Positions 34,701 to 47,394 of a stretch of 64,000 bases of DNA are shown in pieces. Origin of the DNA: Leptasterias polaris (taxonomy: Eukaryota; Echinodermata; Asteroidea; Forcipulatida; Asteriidae); the NCBI GenBank assembly GCA_037783415.1, contig JAZGTN010000064.1:4885001-4949000 (forward strand). Direction: 5' to 3'. Positions within the stretch are counted from its first letter, which is position 1; every line of letters starts with the position of its first letter. Under the pieces are notes generated by a model that saw nothing but the letters and a program-made list of their open reading frames with translations, was not told the DNA's origin and made no database searches. The position numbers and the translations under genes are program-made.

Positions 34701-35751
34701 TTTAACTAACTGTTTTACCAACGTGTTTAAGTGCAACAACTAGCAGATAGGCATAATACAGCACTCCACGTGAACATCAAGTTTATGTCGTGTGTACTGT
34801 AATAAGCCTACAATTCACTCCAGAAATAAGATTTTGCACTGTGTGAATTTGACGTGTTGTGCGCGAACTGCGTTTACAATGGCTGCTTGCGGTTTTGGGC
34901 AGACAATGCATTTCTATTTGTAGCAAGTTTCCAAGCTTGTACAAATAAATAAATCCACATTTTTATTAACATTGCCGGAGATGGAAAGTGTATTGGGCTT
35001 TTTGATGGCACCATGCTATTCATAGAATTTTACACTAGTGTAGTGCCCTGTAATGTGCATGATTCTACAGTCCATCAGTGCATCCGAGACAAGCAGTGCC
35101 TTCAAGTTCGGCCCTGGGCTCAATGTCTTACTACTTACCATGGACTTCTGCACTACTTTACAGCGCGCAATAAGTGCAGATTTCCGATGTGGCAAGCAGC
35201 AAATTTGAAATGAAGCATTCTAAGCCATTTCACAACTCAAACCAAGAATTTTCTGCTCCTCGCACTCCGTTTCACCTATAAACCAAATTTCAGGTGATTT
35301 GGAAACAACATTAATTTCGGCCGATTTTGGGAAAAACGACAAGGGGGTAGTCCAGTCATTTTTTCAGCCTCGAAAATATTAAGAGACTCCGTTGTATATA
35401 AAAGACGGTCGCCGAGTTACAGGTGCTTGGGATAAGGGGTTAGGACCACAGGTGCATTTTAATCTTGATTTGGAGGGACCAGAAATTCATTTTAATCTTG
35501 AATATGAGGCATCGTTGTTTCGAAAATCAGGCAATATCTTTAAAAGTTGCCAACGTAGACAACTCAAACCAAGAATTTTCTGCTCCTCGCACTCCGTTTC
35601 ACCTATAAACCAAATTTCAGGTGATTTGGAAACAACATTAATTTCGGCCGATTTTGGGAAAAACGACAAGGGGGTAGTCCAGTCATTTTTTCAGCCTCGA
35701 AAATATTTTCTCTCCGATTTGCCTCAAAATTACACCAAAGAGACTCCGTTG

Positions 35752-35761
35752 TATATAAAAG
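35752..35761 (+). promoter_or_regulatory. Consensus TATA box present in most monomers (example position)
   Basis: TATATAAAAG within each monomer fits the TATA consensus TATAWAAR. Some units carry TATATACAAG instead, which breaks it. Whether it promotes transcription is unknown. Confidence 0.35.
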
Positions 35762-36539
35762 ACGGTCGCCGAGTTACAGGTGCTTGGGATAAGGGGTTAG
35801 GACCACAGGTGAATTTTAATCTTGATTTGGAGGGACCAGAAATTCATTTTAATCTTGAATATGAGGCATCGTTGTTTCGAAAATCAGGCAATATCTTTAA
35901 AAGTTGCCAACGTAGACAACTCAAACCAAGAATTTTCTGCTCCTCGCACTCCGTTTCACCTATAAACCAAATTTCAGGTCATTTGGAAACAACATTTATT
36001 TCGGCCGATTTTGGTAAAAACGACAAGGGGGTAGTCCAGTAATTTTTTCAGCCTCGAAAATATTTTCTCTCCGATTTGCCTCAAAATTACACCAAAGAGA
36101 CTCCGTTGTATATAAAAGACGGTCGCCGAGTTACAGGTGCTTGGGATAAGGGGTTAGGACCACAGGTGAATTTTAATCTTGATTTGGAGGGACCAGAAAT
36201 TCATTTTAATCTTGAATATGAGGCATCGTTGTTTCGAAAATCAGGCAATATCTTTAAAAGTTGCCAACGTAGACAACTCAAACCAATAATTTTCTGCTCC
36301 TCGCACTCCGTTTCACCTATAAACCAAATTTCAGGTCATTTGGAAACAACATTTATTTCGGCCGATTTTGGTAAAAACGACAAGGAGGTAGTCCAGTCAT
36401 TTTTTCAGCCTCGAAAATATTTTCTCTCCGATTTGCCTCAAAATTACACCAAAGAGACTCCGTTGTATATAAAAGACGGTCGCCGAGTTACAGGTGCTTG
36501 GGATAAGGGGTTAGGACCACAGGTGCATTTTAATCTTGA

Positions 36540-36596
36540 TTTGAATGTTCTGCTCCTCGCACTCTGTTCTGCTCCTCGCACTCCGTTTCACCTATA
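36540..36596 (+). repeat. Deleted monomer variant (275 bp) with 19-bp duplication; also at ~45780, 46785, 50270, 53775
   Basis: After ...AATCTTGATTTG about 100 bases are missing, and TGTTCTGCTCCTCGCACTC is repeated in tandem. The period drops to 275 bp, which breaks the frame. The same junction occurs five times, so one deletion event was copied through the array. Confidence 0.9.
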
Positions 36597-39500
36597 AACC
36601 AAATTTCAGGTCATTTGGAAACAACATTTATTTCGGCCGATTTTGGGAAAAACGACAAGGGGGTAGTCCAGTCATTTTTTCAGCCTCGAAAATATTTTCT
36701 CTCCGATTTGCCTCAAAATTACACCAAAGAGACTCCGTTGTATATACAAGACGGTCGCCGAGTTACAGGTGCTTGGGATAAGGGGTTAGGACCACAGGTG
36801 CATTTTAATCTTGATTTGGAGGGACCAGAAATTCATTTTAATCTTGAATATGAGGCATCGTTGTTTCGAAAATCAGGCAATATCTTTAAAAGTTGCCAAC
36901 GTAGACAACTCAAACCAAGAATGTTCTGCTCCTCGCACTCCGTTTCACCTATAAACCAAATTTCAGGTCATTTGGAAACAACATTTATTTCGGCCGATTT
37001 TGGTAAAAACGACAAGGGGGTATAGGTAGTCCAGTCATTTTTTCAGCCTCGAAAATATTTTCCCTCCGATTTGCCTCAAAATTACACCAAACAGACTCCG
37101 TTGTATATAAAAGACTGTCGCCGAGTTACAGGTGCTTGGGATAAGGGGTTAGGACCACAGGTGCATTTTAATCTTGATTTGAAGGGACCAGAAATTCATT
37201 TTAATCTTGAATATGAGGCATCGTTGTTTCGAAAATCAGGCAATATCTTTAAAAGTTGCCAACGTAGACAACTCAAACCAAGAATTTTCTGCTCCTCGCA
37301 CTCCGTTTCACCTATAAACCAAATTTCAGGTCATTTGGAAACAACATTTATTTCGGCCGATTTTGGGAAAAACGACAAGGGGGTAGTCCAGTCATTTTTT
37401 CAGCCTCGAAAATATGTTCTCTCCGATTTGCCTCAAAATTACACCAAAGAGACTCCGTTGTATATAAAAGACGGTCGCCGAGTTACAGGTGTTTGGGATA
37501 AGGGGTTAGGACCACAGGTGCATTTTAATCTTGATTTGGAGGGACCAGAAATTAATTTTAATCTTTTAATCTTGAATATGAGGCATCGTTGTTTCGAAAA
37601 TCAGGCAATATCTTTAAAAGTTGCCAACGTAGACAACTCAAACCAAGAATGTTCTGCTCCTCGCACTCCGTTTCACCTATAAACCAAATTTCAGGTCATT
37701 TGGAAACAACATTTATTTCGGCCGATTTTGGGAAAAACGACAAGGGGGTAGTCCAGTCATTTTTTCAGCCTCGAAAATATTTTCTCTCCGATTTGCCTCA
37801 AAATTACACCAAAGAGACTCCGTTGTATATAAAAGACGGTCGCCGAGTTACAGGTGCTTGGGATAAGGGGTTAGGACCACAGGTGCATTTTAATCTTGAT
37901 TTGGAGGGACCAGAAATTCATTTTAATCTTGAATATGAGGCATCGTTGTTTCGAAAATCAGGCAATATCTTTAAAAGTTGCCAACGTAGACAACTCAAAC
38001 CAAGAATTTTCTGCTCCTCGCACTCCGTTTCACCTATAAACCAAATTTCAGGTCATTTGGAAACAACATTTATTTCGGCCGATTTTGGTAAAAACGACAA
38101 GGGGGTAGTCCAGTCATTTTTTCAGCCTCGAAAATATTTTCTCTCCGATTTGCCTCAAAATTACACCAAAGAGACTCCGTTGTATATAAAAGACGGTCGC
38201 TGAGTTACAGGTGCTTGGGATAAGGGGTTAGGACCACAGGTGCATTTTAATCTTGATTTGGAGGGACCAGAAATTCATTTTAATCTTGAATATGAGGCAT
38301 CGTTGTTTCGAAAATCAGGCAATATCTTTAAAAGTTGCCAACGTAGACAACTCAAACCAAGAATGTTCTGCTCCTCGCACTCCGTTTCACCTATAAACCA
38401 AATTTCAGGTCATTTGGAAACAACATTTATTTCGGCCGATTTTGGGAAAAACGACAAGGGGGTAGTCCAGTCATTTTTTCAGCCTCGAAAATATTTTCTC
38501 TCCGATTTGCCTCAAAATTACACCAAAGAGACTCCGTTGTATATAAAAGACGGTCGCCGAGTTACAGGTGCTTGGGATAAGGGGTTAGGACCACAGGTGA
38601 ATTTTAATCTTGATTTGGAGGGACCAGAAATTCATTTTAATCTTGAATATGAGGCATCGTTGTTTCGAAAATCAGGCAATATCTTTAAAAGTTGCCAACG
38701 TAGACAACTCAAACCAAGAATGTTCTGCTCCTCGCACTCCGTTTCACCTATAAACCAAATTTCAGGTCATTTGGAAACAACATTTATTTCGGCCGATTTT
38801 GGTAAAAACGACAAGGGGGTAGTCCAGTCATTTTTTCAGCCTCGAAAATATGTTCTCTCCGATTTGCCTCAAAATTACACCAAAGAGATTCCGTTGTATA
38901 TACAAGACGGTCGCCGAGTTACAGGTGCTTGGGATAAGGGGTTAGGACCACAGGTGCATTTTAATCTTGATTTGGAGGGACCAGAAATTCATTTTAATCT
39001 TGAATATGAGGCATCGTTGTTTCGAAAATCAGGCAATATCTTTAAAAGTTGCCAACGTAGACAACTCAAACCAAGAATTTTCTGCTCCTCGCACTCCGTT
39101 TCACCTATAAACCAAATTTCAGGTCATTTGGAAACAACATTTATTTCGGCCGATTTTGGGAAAAACGACAAGGGGGTAGTCCAGTCATTTTTTCAGCCTC
39201 GAAAATATTTTCTCTCCGATTTGCCTCAAAATTACACCAAAGAGATTCCGTTGTATATACAAGACGGTCGCCGAGTTACAGGTGCTTGGGATAAGGGGTT
39301 AGGACCACAGGTGCATTTTAATCTTGATTTGGAGGGACCAGAAATTCATTTTAATCTTGAATATGAGGCATCGTTGTTTCGAAAATCAGGCAATATCTTT
39401 AAAAGTTGCCAACGTAGACAACTCAAACCAAGAATTTTCTGCTCCTCGCACTCCGTTTCACCTATAAACCAAATTTCAGGTCATTTGGAAACAACATTTA

Positions 39501-39892
39501 TTTCGGCCGATTTTGGTAAAAACGACAAGGGGGTAGTCCAGTCATTTTTTCAGCCTCGAAAATATTTTCTCTCCGATTTGCCTCAAAATTACACCAAAGA
39601 GACTCCGTTGTATATAAAAGACGGTCGCCGAGTTACAGGTGCTTGGGATATGGGGTTAGGACCACAGGTGCATTTTAATCTTGATTTGGAGGGACCAGAA
39701 ATTCATTTTAATCTTGAATATGAGGCATCGTTGTTTCGAAAATCAGGCAATATCTTTAAAAGTTGCCAACGTAGACAACTCAAACCAAGAATTTTCTGCT
39801 CCTCGCACTCCGTTTCACCTATAAACCAAATTTCAGGTCATTTGGAAACAACATTTATTTCGGCCGATTTTGGTAAAAACGACAAGGGGGTA

Positions 39893-42800
39893 TAGGTAGT
39901 CCAGTCATTTTTTCAGCCTCGAAAATATTTTCTCTCCGATTTGCCTCAAAATTACACCAAAGAGACTCCGTTGTATATAAAAGACGGTCGCTGAGTTACA
40001 GGTGCTTGGGATAAGGGGTTAGGACCACAGGTGCATTTTAATCTTGATTTGGAGGGACCAGAAATTCATTTTAATCTTGAATATGAGGCATCGTTGTTTC
40101 GAAAATCAGGCAATATCTTTAAAAGTTGCCAACGTAGACAACTCAAACCAAGAATGTTCTGCTCCTCGCACTCCGTTTCACCTATAAACCAAATTTCAGG
40201 TCATTTGGAAACAACATTTATTTCGGCCGATTTTGGGAAAAACGACAAGGGGGTAGTCCAGTCATTTTTTCAGCCTCGAAAATATTTTCTCTCCGATTTG
40301 CCTCAAAATTACACCAAAGAGACTCCGTTGTATATAAAAGACGGTCGCCGAGTTACAGGTGCTTGGGATAAGGGGTTAGGACCACAGGTGAATTTTAATC
40401 TTGATTTGGAGGGACCAGAAATTCATTTTAATCTTGAATATGAGGCATCGTTGTTTCGAAAATCAGGCAATATCTTTAAAAGTTGCCAACGTAGACAACT
40501 CAAACCAAGAATGTTCTGCTCCTCGCACTCCGTTTCACCTATAAACCAAATTTCAGGTCATTTGGAAACAACATTTATTTCGGCCGATTTTGGTAAAAAC
40601 GACAAGGGGGTAGTCCAGTCATTTTTTCAGCCTCGAAAATATGTTCTCTCCGATTTGCCTCAAAATTACACCAAAGAGATTCCGTTGTATATACAAGACG
40701 GTCGCCGAGTTACAGGTGCTTGGGATAAGGGGTTAGGACCACAGGTGCATTTTAATCTTGATTTGGAGGGACCAGAAATTCATTTTAATCTTGAATATGA
40801 GGCATCGTTGTTTCGAAAATCAGGCAATATCTTTAAAAGTTGCCAACGTAGACAACTCAAACCAAGAATGTTCTGCTCCTCGCACTCCGTTTCACCTATA
40901 AACCAAATTTCAGGTCATTTGGAAACAACATTTATTTCGGCCGATTTTGGGAAAAACGACAAGGGGGTAGTCCAGTCATTTTTTCAGCCTCGAAAATATG
41001 TTCTCTCCGATTTGCCTCAAAATTACACCAAAGAGACTCCGTTGTATATAAAAGACGGTCGCCGAGTTACAGGTGCTTGGGATAAGGGGTTAGGACCACA
41101 GGTGCATTTTAATCTTGATTTGGAGGGACCAGAAATTCATTTTAATCTTGAATATGAGGCATCGTTGTTTCGAAAATCAGGCAATATCTTTAAAAGTTGC
41201 CAACGTAGACAACTCAAACCAAGAATGTTCTGCTCCTCGCACTCCGTTTCACCTATAAACCAAATTTCAGGTCATTTGGAAACAACATTTATTTCGGCCG
41301 ATTTTGGGAAAAACGACAAGGGGGTAGTCCAGTCATTTTTTCAGCCTCGAAAATATTTTCTCTCCGATTTGCCTCAAAATTACACCAAAGAGATTCCGTT
41401 GTATATACAAGACGGTCGCCGAGTTACAGGTGCTTGGGATAAGGGGTTAGGACCACAGGTGCATTTTAATCTTGATTTGGAGGGACCAGAAATTCATTTT
41501 AATCTTGAATATGAGGCATCGTTGTTTCGAAAATCAGGCAATATCTTTAAAAGTTGCCAACGTAGACAACTCAAACCAAGAATTTTCTGCTCCTCGCACT
41601 CCGTTTCACCTATAAACCAAATTTCAGGTCATTTGGAAACAACATTTATTTCGGCCGATTTTGGTAAAAACGACAAGGGGGTAGTCCAGTCATTTTTTCA
41701 GCCTCGAAAATATTTTCTCTCCGATTTGCCTCAAAATTACACCAAAGAGACTCCGTTGTATATAAAAGACGGTCGCCGAGTTACAGGTGCTTGGGATATG
41801 GGGTTAGGACCACAGGTGCATTTTAATCTTGATTTGGAGGGACCAGAAATTCATTTTAATCTTGAATATGAGGCATCGTTGTTTCGAAAATCAGGCAATA
41901 TCTTTAAAAGTTGCCAACGTAGACAACTCAAACCAAGAATTTTCTGCTCCTCGCACTCCGTTTCACCTATAAACCAAATTTCAGGTCATTTGGAAACAAC
42001 ATTTATTTCGGCCGATTTTGGTAAAAACGACAAGGGGGTATAGGTAGTCCAGTCATTTTTTCAGCCTCGAAAATATTTTCTCTCCGATTTGCCTCAAAAT
42101 TACACCAGAGAGACTCCGTTGTATATAAAAGACGGTCGCTGAGTTACAGGTGCTTGGGATAAGGGGTTAGGACCACAGGTGCATTTTAATCTTGATTTGG
42201 AGGGACCAGAAATTCATTTTAATCTTGAATATGAGGCATCGTTGTTTCGAAAATCAGGCAATATCTTTAAAAGTTGCCAACGTAGACAACTCAAACCAAG
42301 AATGTTCTGCTCCTCGCACTCCGTTTCACCTATAAACCAAATTTCAGGTCATTTGGAAACAACATTTATTTCGGCCGATTTTGGGAAAAACGACAAGGGG
42401 GTAGTCCAGTCATTTTTTCAGCCTCGAAAATATTTTCTCTCCGATTTGCCTCAAAATTACACCAAAGAGACTCCGTTGTATATAAAAGACGGTCGCCGAG
42501 TTACAGGTGCTTGGGATAAGGGGTTAGGACCACAGGTGCATTTTAATCTTGATTTGGAGGGACCAGAAATTCATTTTAATCTTGAATATGAGGCATCGTT
42601 GTTTCGAAAATCAGGCAATATCTTTAAAAGTTGCCAACGTAGACAACTCAAACCAAGAATGTTCTGCTCCTCGCACTCCGTTTCACCTATAAACCAAATT
42701 TCAGGTCATTTGGAAACAACATTTATTTCGGCCGATTTTGGTAAAAACGACAAGGGGGTAGTCCAGTCATTTTTTCAGCCTCGAAAATATGTTCTCTCCG

Positions 42801-44188
42801 ATTTGCCTCAAAATTACACCAAAGAGATTCCGTTGTATATACAAGACGGTCGCCGAGTTACAGGTGCTTGGGATAAGGGGTTAGGACCACAGGTGCATTT
42901 TAATCTTGATTTGGAGGGACCAGAAATTCATTTTAATCTTGAATATGAGGCATCGTTGTTTCGAAAATCAGGCAATATCTTTAAAAGTTGCCAACGTAGA
43001 CAACTCAAACCAAGAATGTTCTGCTCCTCGCACTCCGTTTCACCTATAAACCAAATTTCAGGTCATTTGGAAACAACATTTATTTCGGCCGATTTTGGGA
43101 AAAACGACAAGGGGGTAGTCCAGTCATTTTTTCAGCCTCGAAAATATTTTCTCTCCGATTTGCCTCAAAATTACACCAAAGAGACTCCGTTGTATATAAA
43201 AGACGGTCGCCGAGTTACAGGTGCTTGGGATAAGGGGTTAGGACCACAGGTGCATTTTAATCTTGATTTGGAGGGACCAGAAATTCATTTTAATCTTGAA
43301 TATGAGGCATCGTTGTTTCGAAAATCAGGCAATATCTTTAAAAGTTGCCAACGTAGACAACTCAAACCAAGAATGTTCTGCTCCTCGCACTCCGTTTCAC
43401 CTATAAACCAAATTTCAGGTCATTTGGAAACAACATTTATTTCGGCCGATTTTGGTAAAAACGACAAGGGGGTAGTCCAGTCATTTTTTCAGCCTCGAAA
43501 ATATGTTCTCTCCGATTTGCCTCAAAATTACACCAAAGAGATTCCGTTGTATATACAAGACGGTCGCCGAGTTACAGGTGCTTGGGATAAGGGGTTAGGA
43601 CCACAGGTGCATTTTAATCTTGATTTGGAGGGACCAGAAATTCATTTTAATCTTGAATATGAGGCATCGTTGTTTCGAAAATCAGGCAATATCTTTAAAA
43701 GTTGCCAACGTAGACAACTCAAACCAAGAATTTTCTGCTCCTCGCACTCCGTTTCACCTATAAACCAAATTTCAGGTCATTTGGAAACAACATTTATTTC
43801 GGCCGATTTTGGTAAAAACGACAAGGGGGTAGTCCAGTAATTTTTTCAGCCTCGAAAATATTTTCTCTCCGATTTGCCTCAAAATTACACCAAAGAGACT
43901 CCGTTGTATATAAAAGACGGTCGCCGAGTTACAGGTGCTTGGGATATGGGGTTAGGACCACAGGTGCATTTTAATCTTGATTTGGAGGGACCAGAAATTC
44001 ATTTTAATCTTGAATATGAGGCATCGTTGTTTCGAAAATCAGGCAATATCTTTAAAAGTTGCCAACGTAGACAACTCAAACCAAGAATGTTCTGCTCCTC
44101 GCACTCCGTTTCACCTATAAACCAAATTTCAGGTCATTTGGAAACAACATTTATTTCGGCCGATTTTGGTAAAAACGACAAGGGGGTA
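39893..44188 (+). repeat. Higher-order repeat, two copies of a 6-monomer block
   Basis: The 6-bp TAGGTA insertion recurs at about 39893, 42041 and 44189, exactly 2148 bp apart (6 x 357 + 6). The first two of these insertions are each followed by the TGA variant about 100 bases on; at the third the codon is CGA. The order of other monomer variants is similar in both blocks. Confidence 0.85.
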
Positions 44189-47100
44189 TAGGTAGTCCAG
44201 TCATTTTTTCAGCCTCGAAAATATTTTCTCTCCGATTTGCCTCAAAATTACACCAAAGAGACTCCGTTGTATATAAAAGACGGTCGCCGAGTTACAGGTG
44301 CTTGGGATAAGGGGTTAGGACCACAGGTGAATTTTAATCTTGATTTGGAGGGACCAGAAATTCATTTTAATCTTGAATATGAGGCATTGTTGTTTCGAAA
44401 ATCAGGCAATATCTTTAAAAGTTGCCAACGTAGACAACTCAAACCAAGAATGTTCTGCTCCTCGCACTCCGTTTCACCTATAAACCAAATTTCAGGTCAT
44501 TTGGAAACAACATTTATTTCGGCCGATTTTGGTAAAAACGACAAGGGGGTGGTCCAGTCATTTTTTCAGCCTCGAAAATATTTTCTCTCCGATTTGCCTC
44601 AAAATTACACCAAAGAGACTCCGTTGTATATAAAAGACGGTCGCCGAGTTACAGGTGCTTGGGATAAGGGGTTAGGACCACAGGTGCATTTTAATCTTGG
44701 TTTGGAGGGACCAGAAATTCATTTTAATCTTGAATATGAGGCATCGTTGTTTCGAAAATCAGGCAATATCTTTAAAAGTTGCCAACGTAGACAACTCAAA
44801 CCAAGAATTTTCTGCTCCTCGCACTCCGTTTCACCTATAAACCAAATTTCAGGTCATTTGGAAACAACATTTATTTCGGCCGATTTTGGGAAAAACGACA
44901 AGGGGGTAGTCCAGTCATTTTTTCAGCCTCGAAAATATTTTCTCTCCGATTTGCCTCAAAATTACACCAAAGAGACTCCGTTGTATATAAAAGACGGTCG
45001 CCGAGTTACAGGTGTTTGGGATAAGGGGTTAGGACCACAGGTGCATTTTAATCTTGATTTGGAGGGACCAGAAATTCATTTTAATCTTTTAATCTTGAAT
45101 ATGAGGCATCGTTGTTTCGAAAATCAGGCAATATCTTTAAAAGTTGCCAACGTAGACAACTCAAACCAAGAATGTTCTGCTCCTCGCACTCCGTTTCACC
45201 TATAAACCAAATTTCAGGTCATTTGGAAACAACATTTATTTCGGCCGATTTTGGTAAAAACGACAAGGGGGTAGTCCAGTCATTTTTCAGCCTCGAAAAT
45301 ATTTTCTCTCCGATTTGCCTCAAAATTACACCAAAGAGACTCCGTTGTATATAAAAGACGGTCGCCGAGTTACAGGTGCTTGGGATAAGGGGTTAGGACC
45401 ACAGGTGAATTTTAATCTTGATTTGGAGGGACCAGAAATTCATTTTAATCTTGAATATGAAGCATCGTTGTTTCGAAAATCAGGCAATATCTTTAAAAGT
45501 TGCCAACGTAGACAACTCAAACCAAGAATGTTCTGCTCCTCGCACTCCGTTTCACCTATAAACCAAATTTCAGGTCATTTGGAAACAACATTTATTTCGG
45601 CCGATTTTGGTAAAAACGACAAGGGGGTAGTCCAGTCATTTTTTCAGCCTCGAAAATATTTTCTCTCCGATTTGCCTCAAAATTACACCAAAGAGACTCC
45701 GTTGTATATAAAAGACGGTCGCCGAGTTACAGGTGCTTGGGATAAGGGGTTAGGACCACAGGTGCATTTTAATCTTGATTTGAATGTTCTGCTCCTCGCA
45801 CTCTGTTCTGCTCCTCGCACTCCGTTTCACCTATAAACCAAATTTCAGGTCATTTGGAAACAACATTTATTTCGGCCGATTTTGGGAAAAACGACAAGGG
45901 GGTAGTCCAGTCATTTTTTCAGCCTCGAAAATATTTTCTCTCCGATTTGCCTCAAAATTACACCAAAGAGACTCCGTTGTATATACAAGACGGTCGCCGA
46001 GTTACAGGTGCTTGGGATATGGGGTTAGGACCACAGGTGCATTTTAATCTTGATTTGGAGGGACCAGAAATTCATTTTAATCTTGAATATGAGGCATCGT
46101 TGTTTCGAAAATCAGGCAATATCTTTAAAAGTTGCCAACGTAGACAACTCAAACCAAGAATTTTCTGCTCCTCGCACTCCGTTTCACCTATAAACCAAAT
46201 TTCAGGTCATTTGGAAACAACATTTATTTCGGCCGATTTTGGTAAAAACGACAAGGGGGTATAGGTAGTCCAGTCATTTTTTCAGCCTCGAAAATATTTT
46301 CTCTCCGATTTGCCTCAAAATTACACCAAAGAGACTCCGTTGTATATAAAAGACGGTCGCTGAGTTACAGGTGCTTGGGATAAGGGGTTAGGACCACAGG
46401 TGCATTTTAATCTTGATTTGGAGGGACCAGAAATTCATTTTAATCTTGAATATGAGGCATCGTTGTTTCGAAAATCAGGCAATATCTTTAAAAGTTGCCA
46501 ACGTAGACAACTCAAACCAAGAATGTTCTGCTCCTCGCACTCCGTTTCACCTATAAACCAAATTTCAGGTCATTTGGAAACAACATTTATTTCGGCCGAT
46601 TTTGGGAAAAACGACAAGGGGGTAGTCCAGTCATTTTTTCAGCCTCGAAAATATTTTCTCTCCGATTTGCCTCAAAATTACACCAAAGAGACTCCGTTGT
46701 ATATAAAAGACGGTCGCCGAGTTACAGGTGCTTGGGATAAGGGGTTAGGACCACAGGTGCATTTTAATCTTGATTTGAATGTTCTGCTCCTCGCACTCTG
46801 TTCTGCTCCTCGCACTCCGTTTCACCTATAAACCAAATTTCAGGTCATTTGGAAACAACATTTATTTCGGCCGATTTTGGTAAAAACGACAAGGGGGTAG
46901 TCCAGTCATTTTTTCAGCCTCGAAAATATTTTCTCTCCGATTTGCCTCAAAATTACACCAAAGAGACTCCGTTGTATATAAAAGACGGTCGCCGAGTTAC
47001 AGGTGCTTGGGATATGGGGTTAGGACCACAGGTGCATTTTAATCTTGATTTGGAGGGACCAGAAATTCATTTTAATCTTGAATATGAGGCATCGTTGTTT

Positions 47101-47394
47101 CGAAAATCAGGCAATATCTTTAAAAGTTGCCAACGTAGACAACTCAAACCAAGAATTTTCTGCTCCTCGCACTCCGTTTCACCTATAAACCAAATTTCAG
47201 GTCATTTGGAAACAACATTTATTTCGGCCGATTTTGGTAAAAACGACAAGGGGGTATAGGTAGTCCAGTCATTTTTTCAGCCTCGAAAATATTTTCTCTC
47301 CGATTTGCCTCAAAATTACACCAAAGAGACTCCGTTGTATATAAAAGACGGTCGCTGAGTTACAGGTGCTTGGGATAAGGGGTTAGGACCACAG

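Noticed and set aside
35487..35669. Minus-strand ORF inside the satellite (MSFFPKSAEINVV...)
   Set aside because: It is the reverse frame of a single monomer, only 60 codons, open in just a few units, and interrupted each period.
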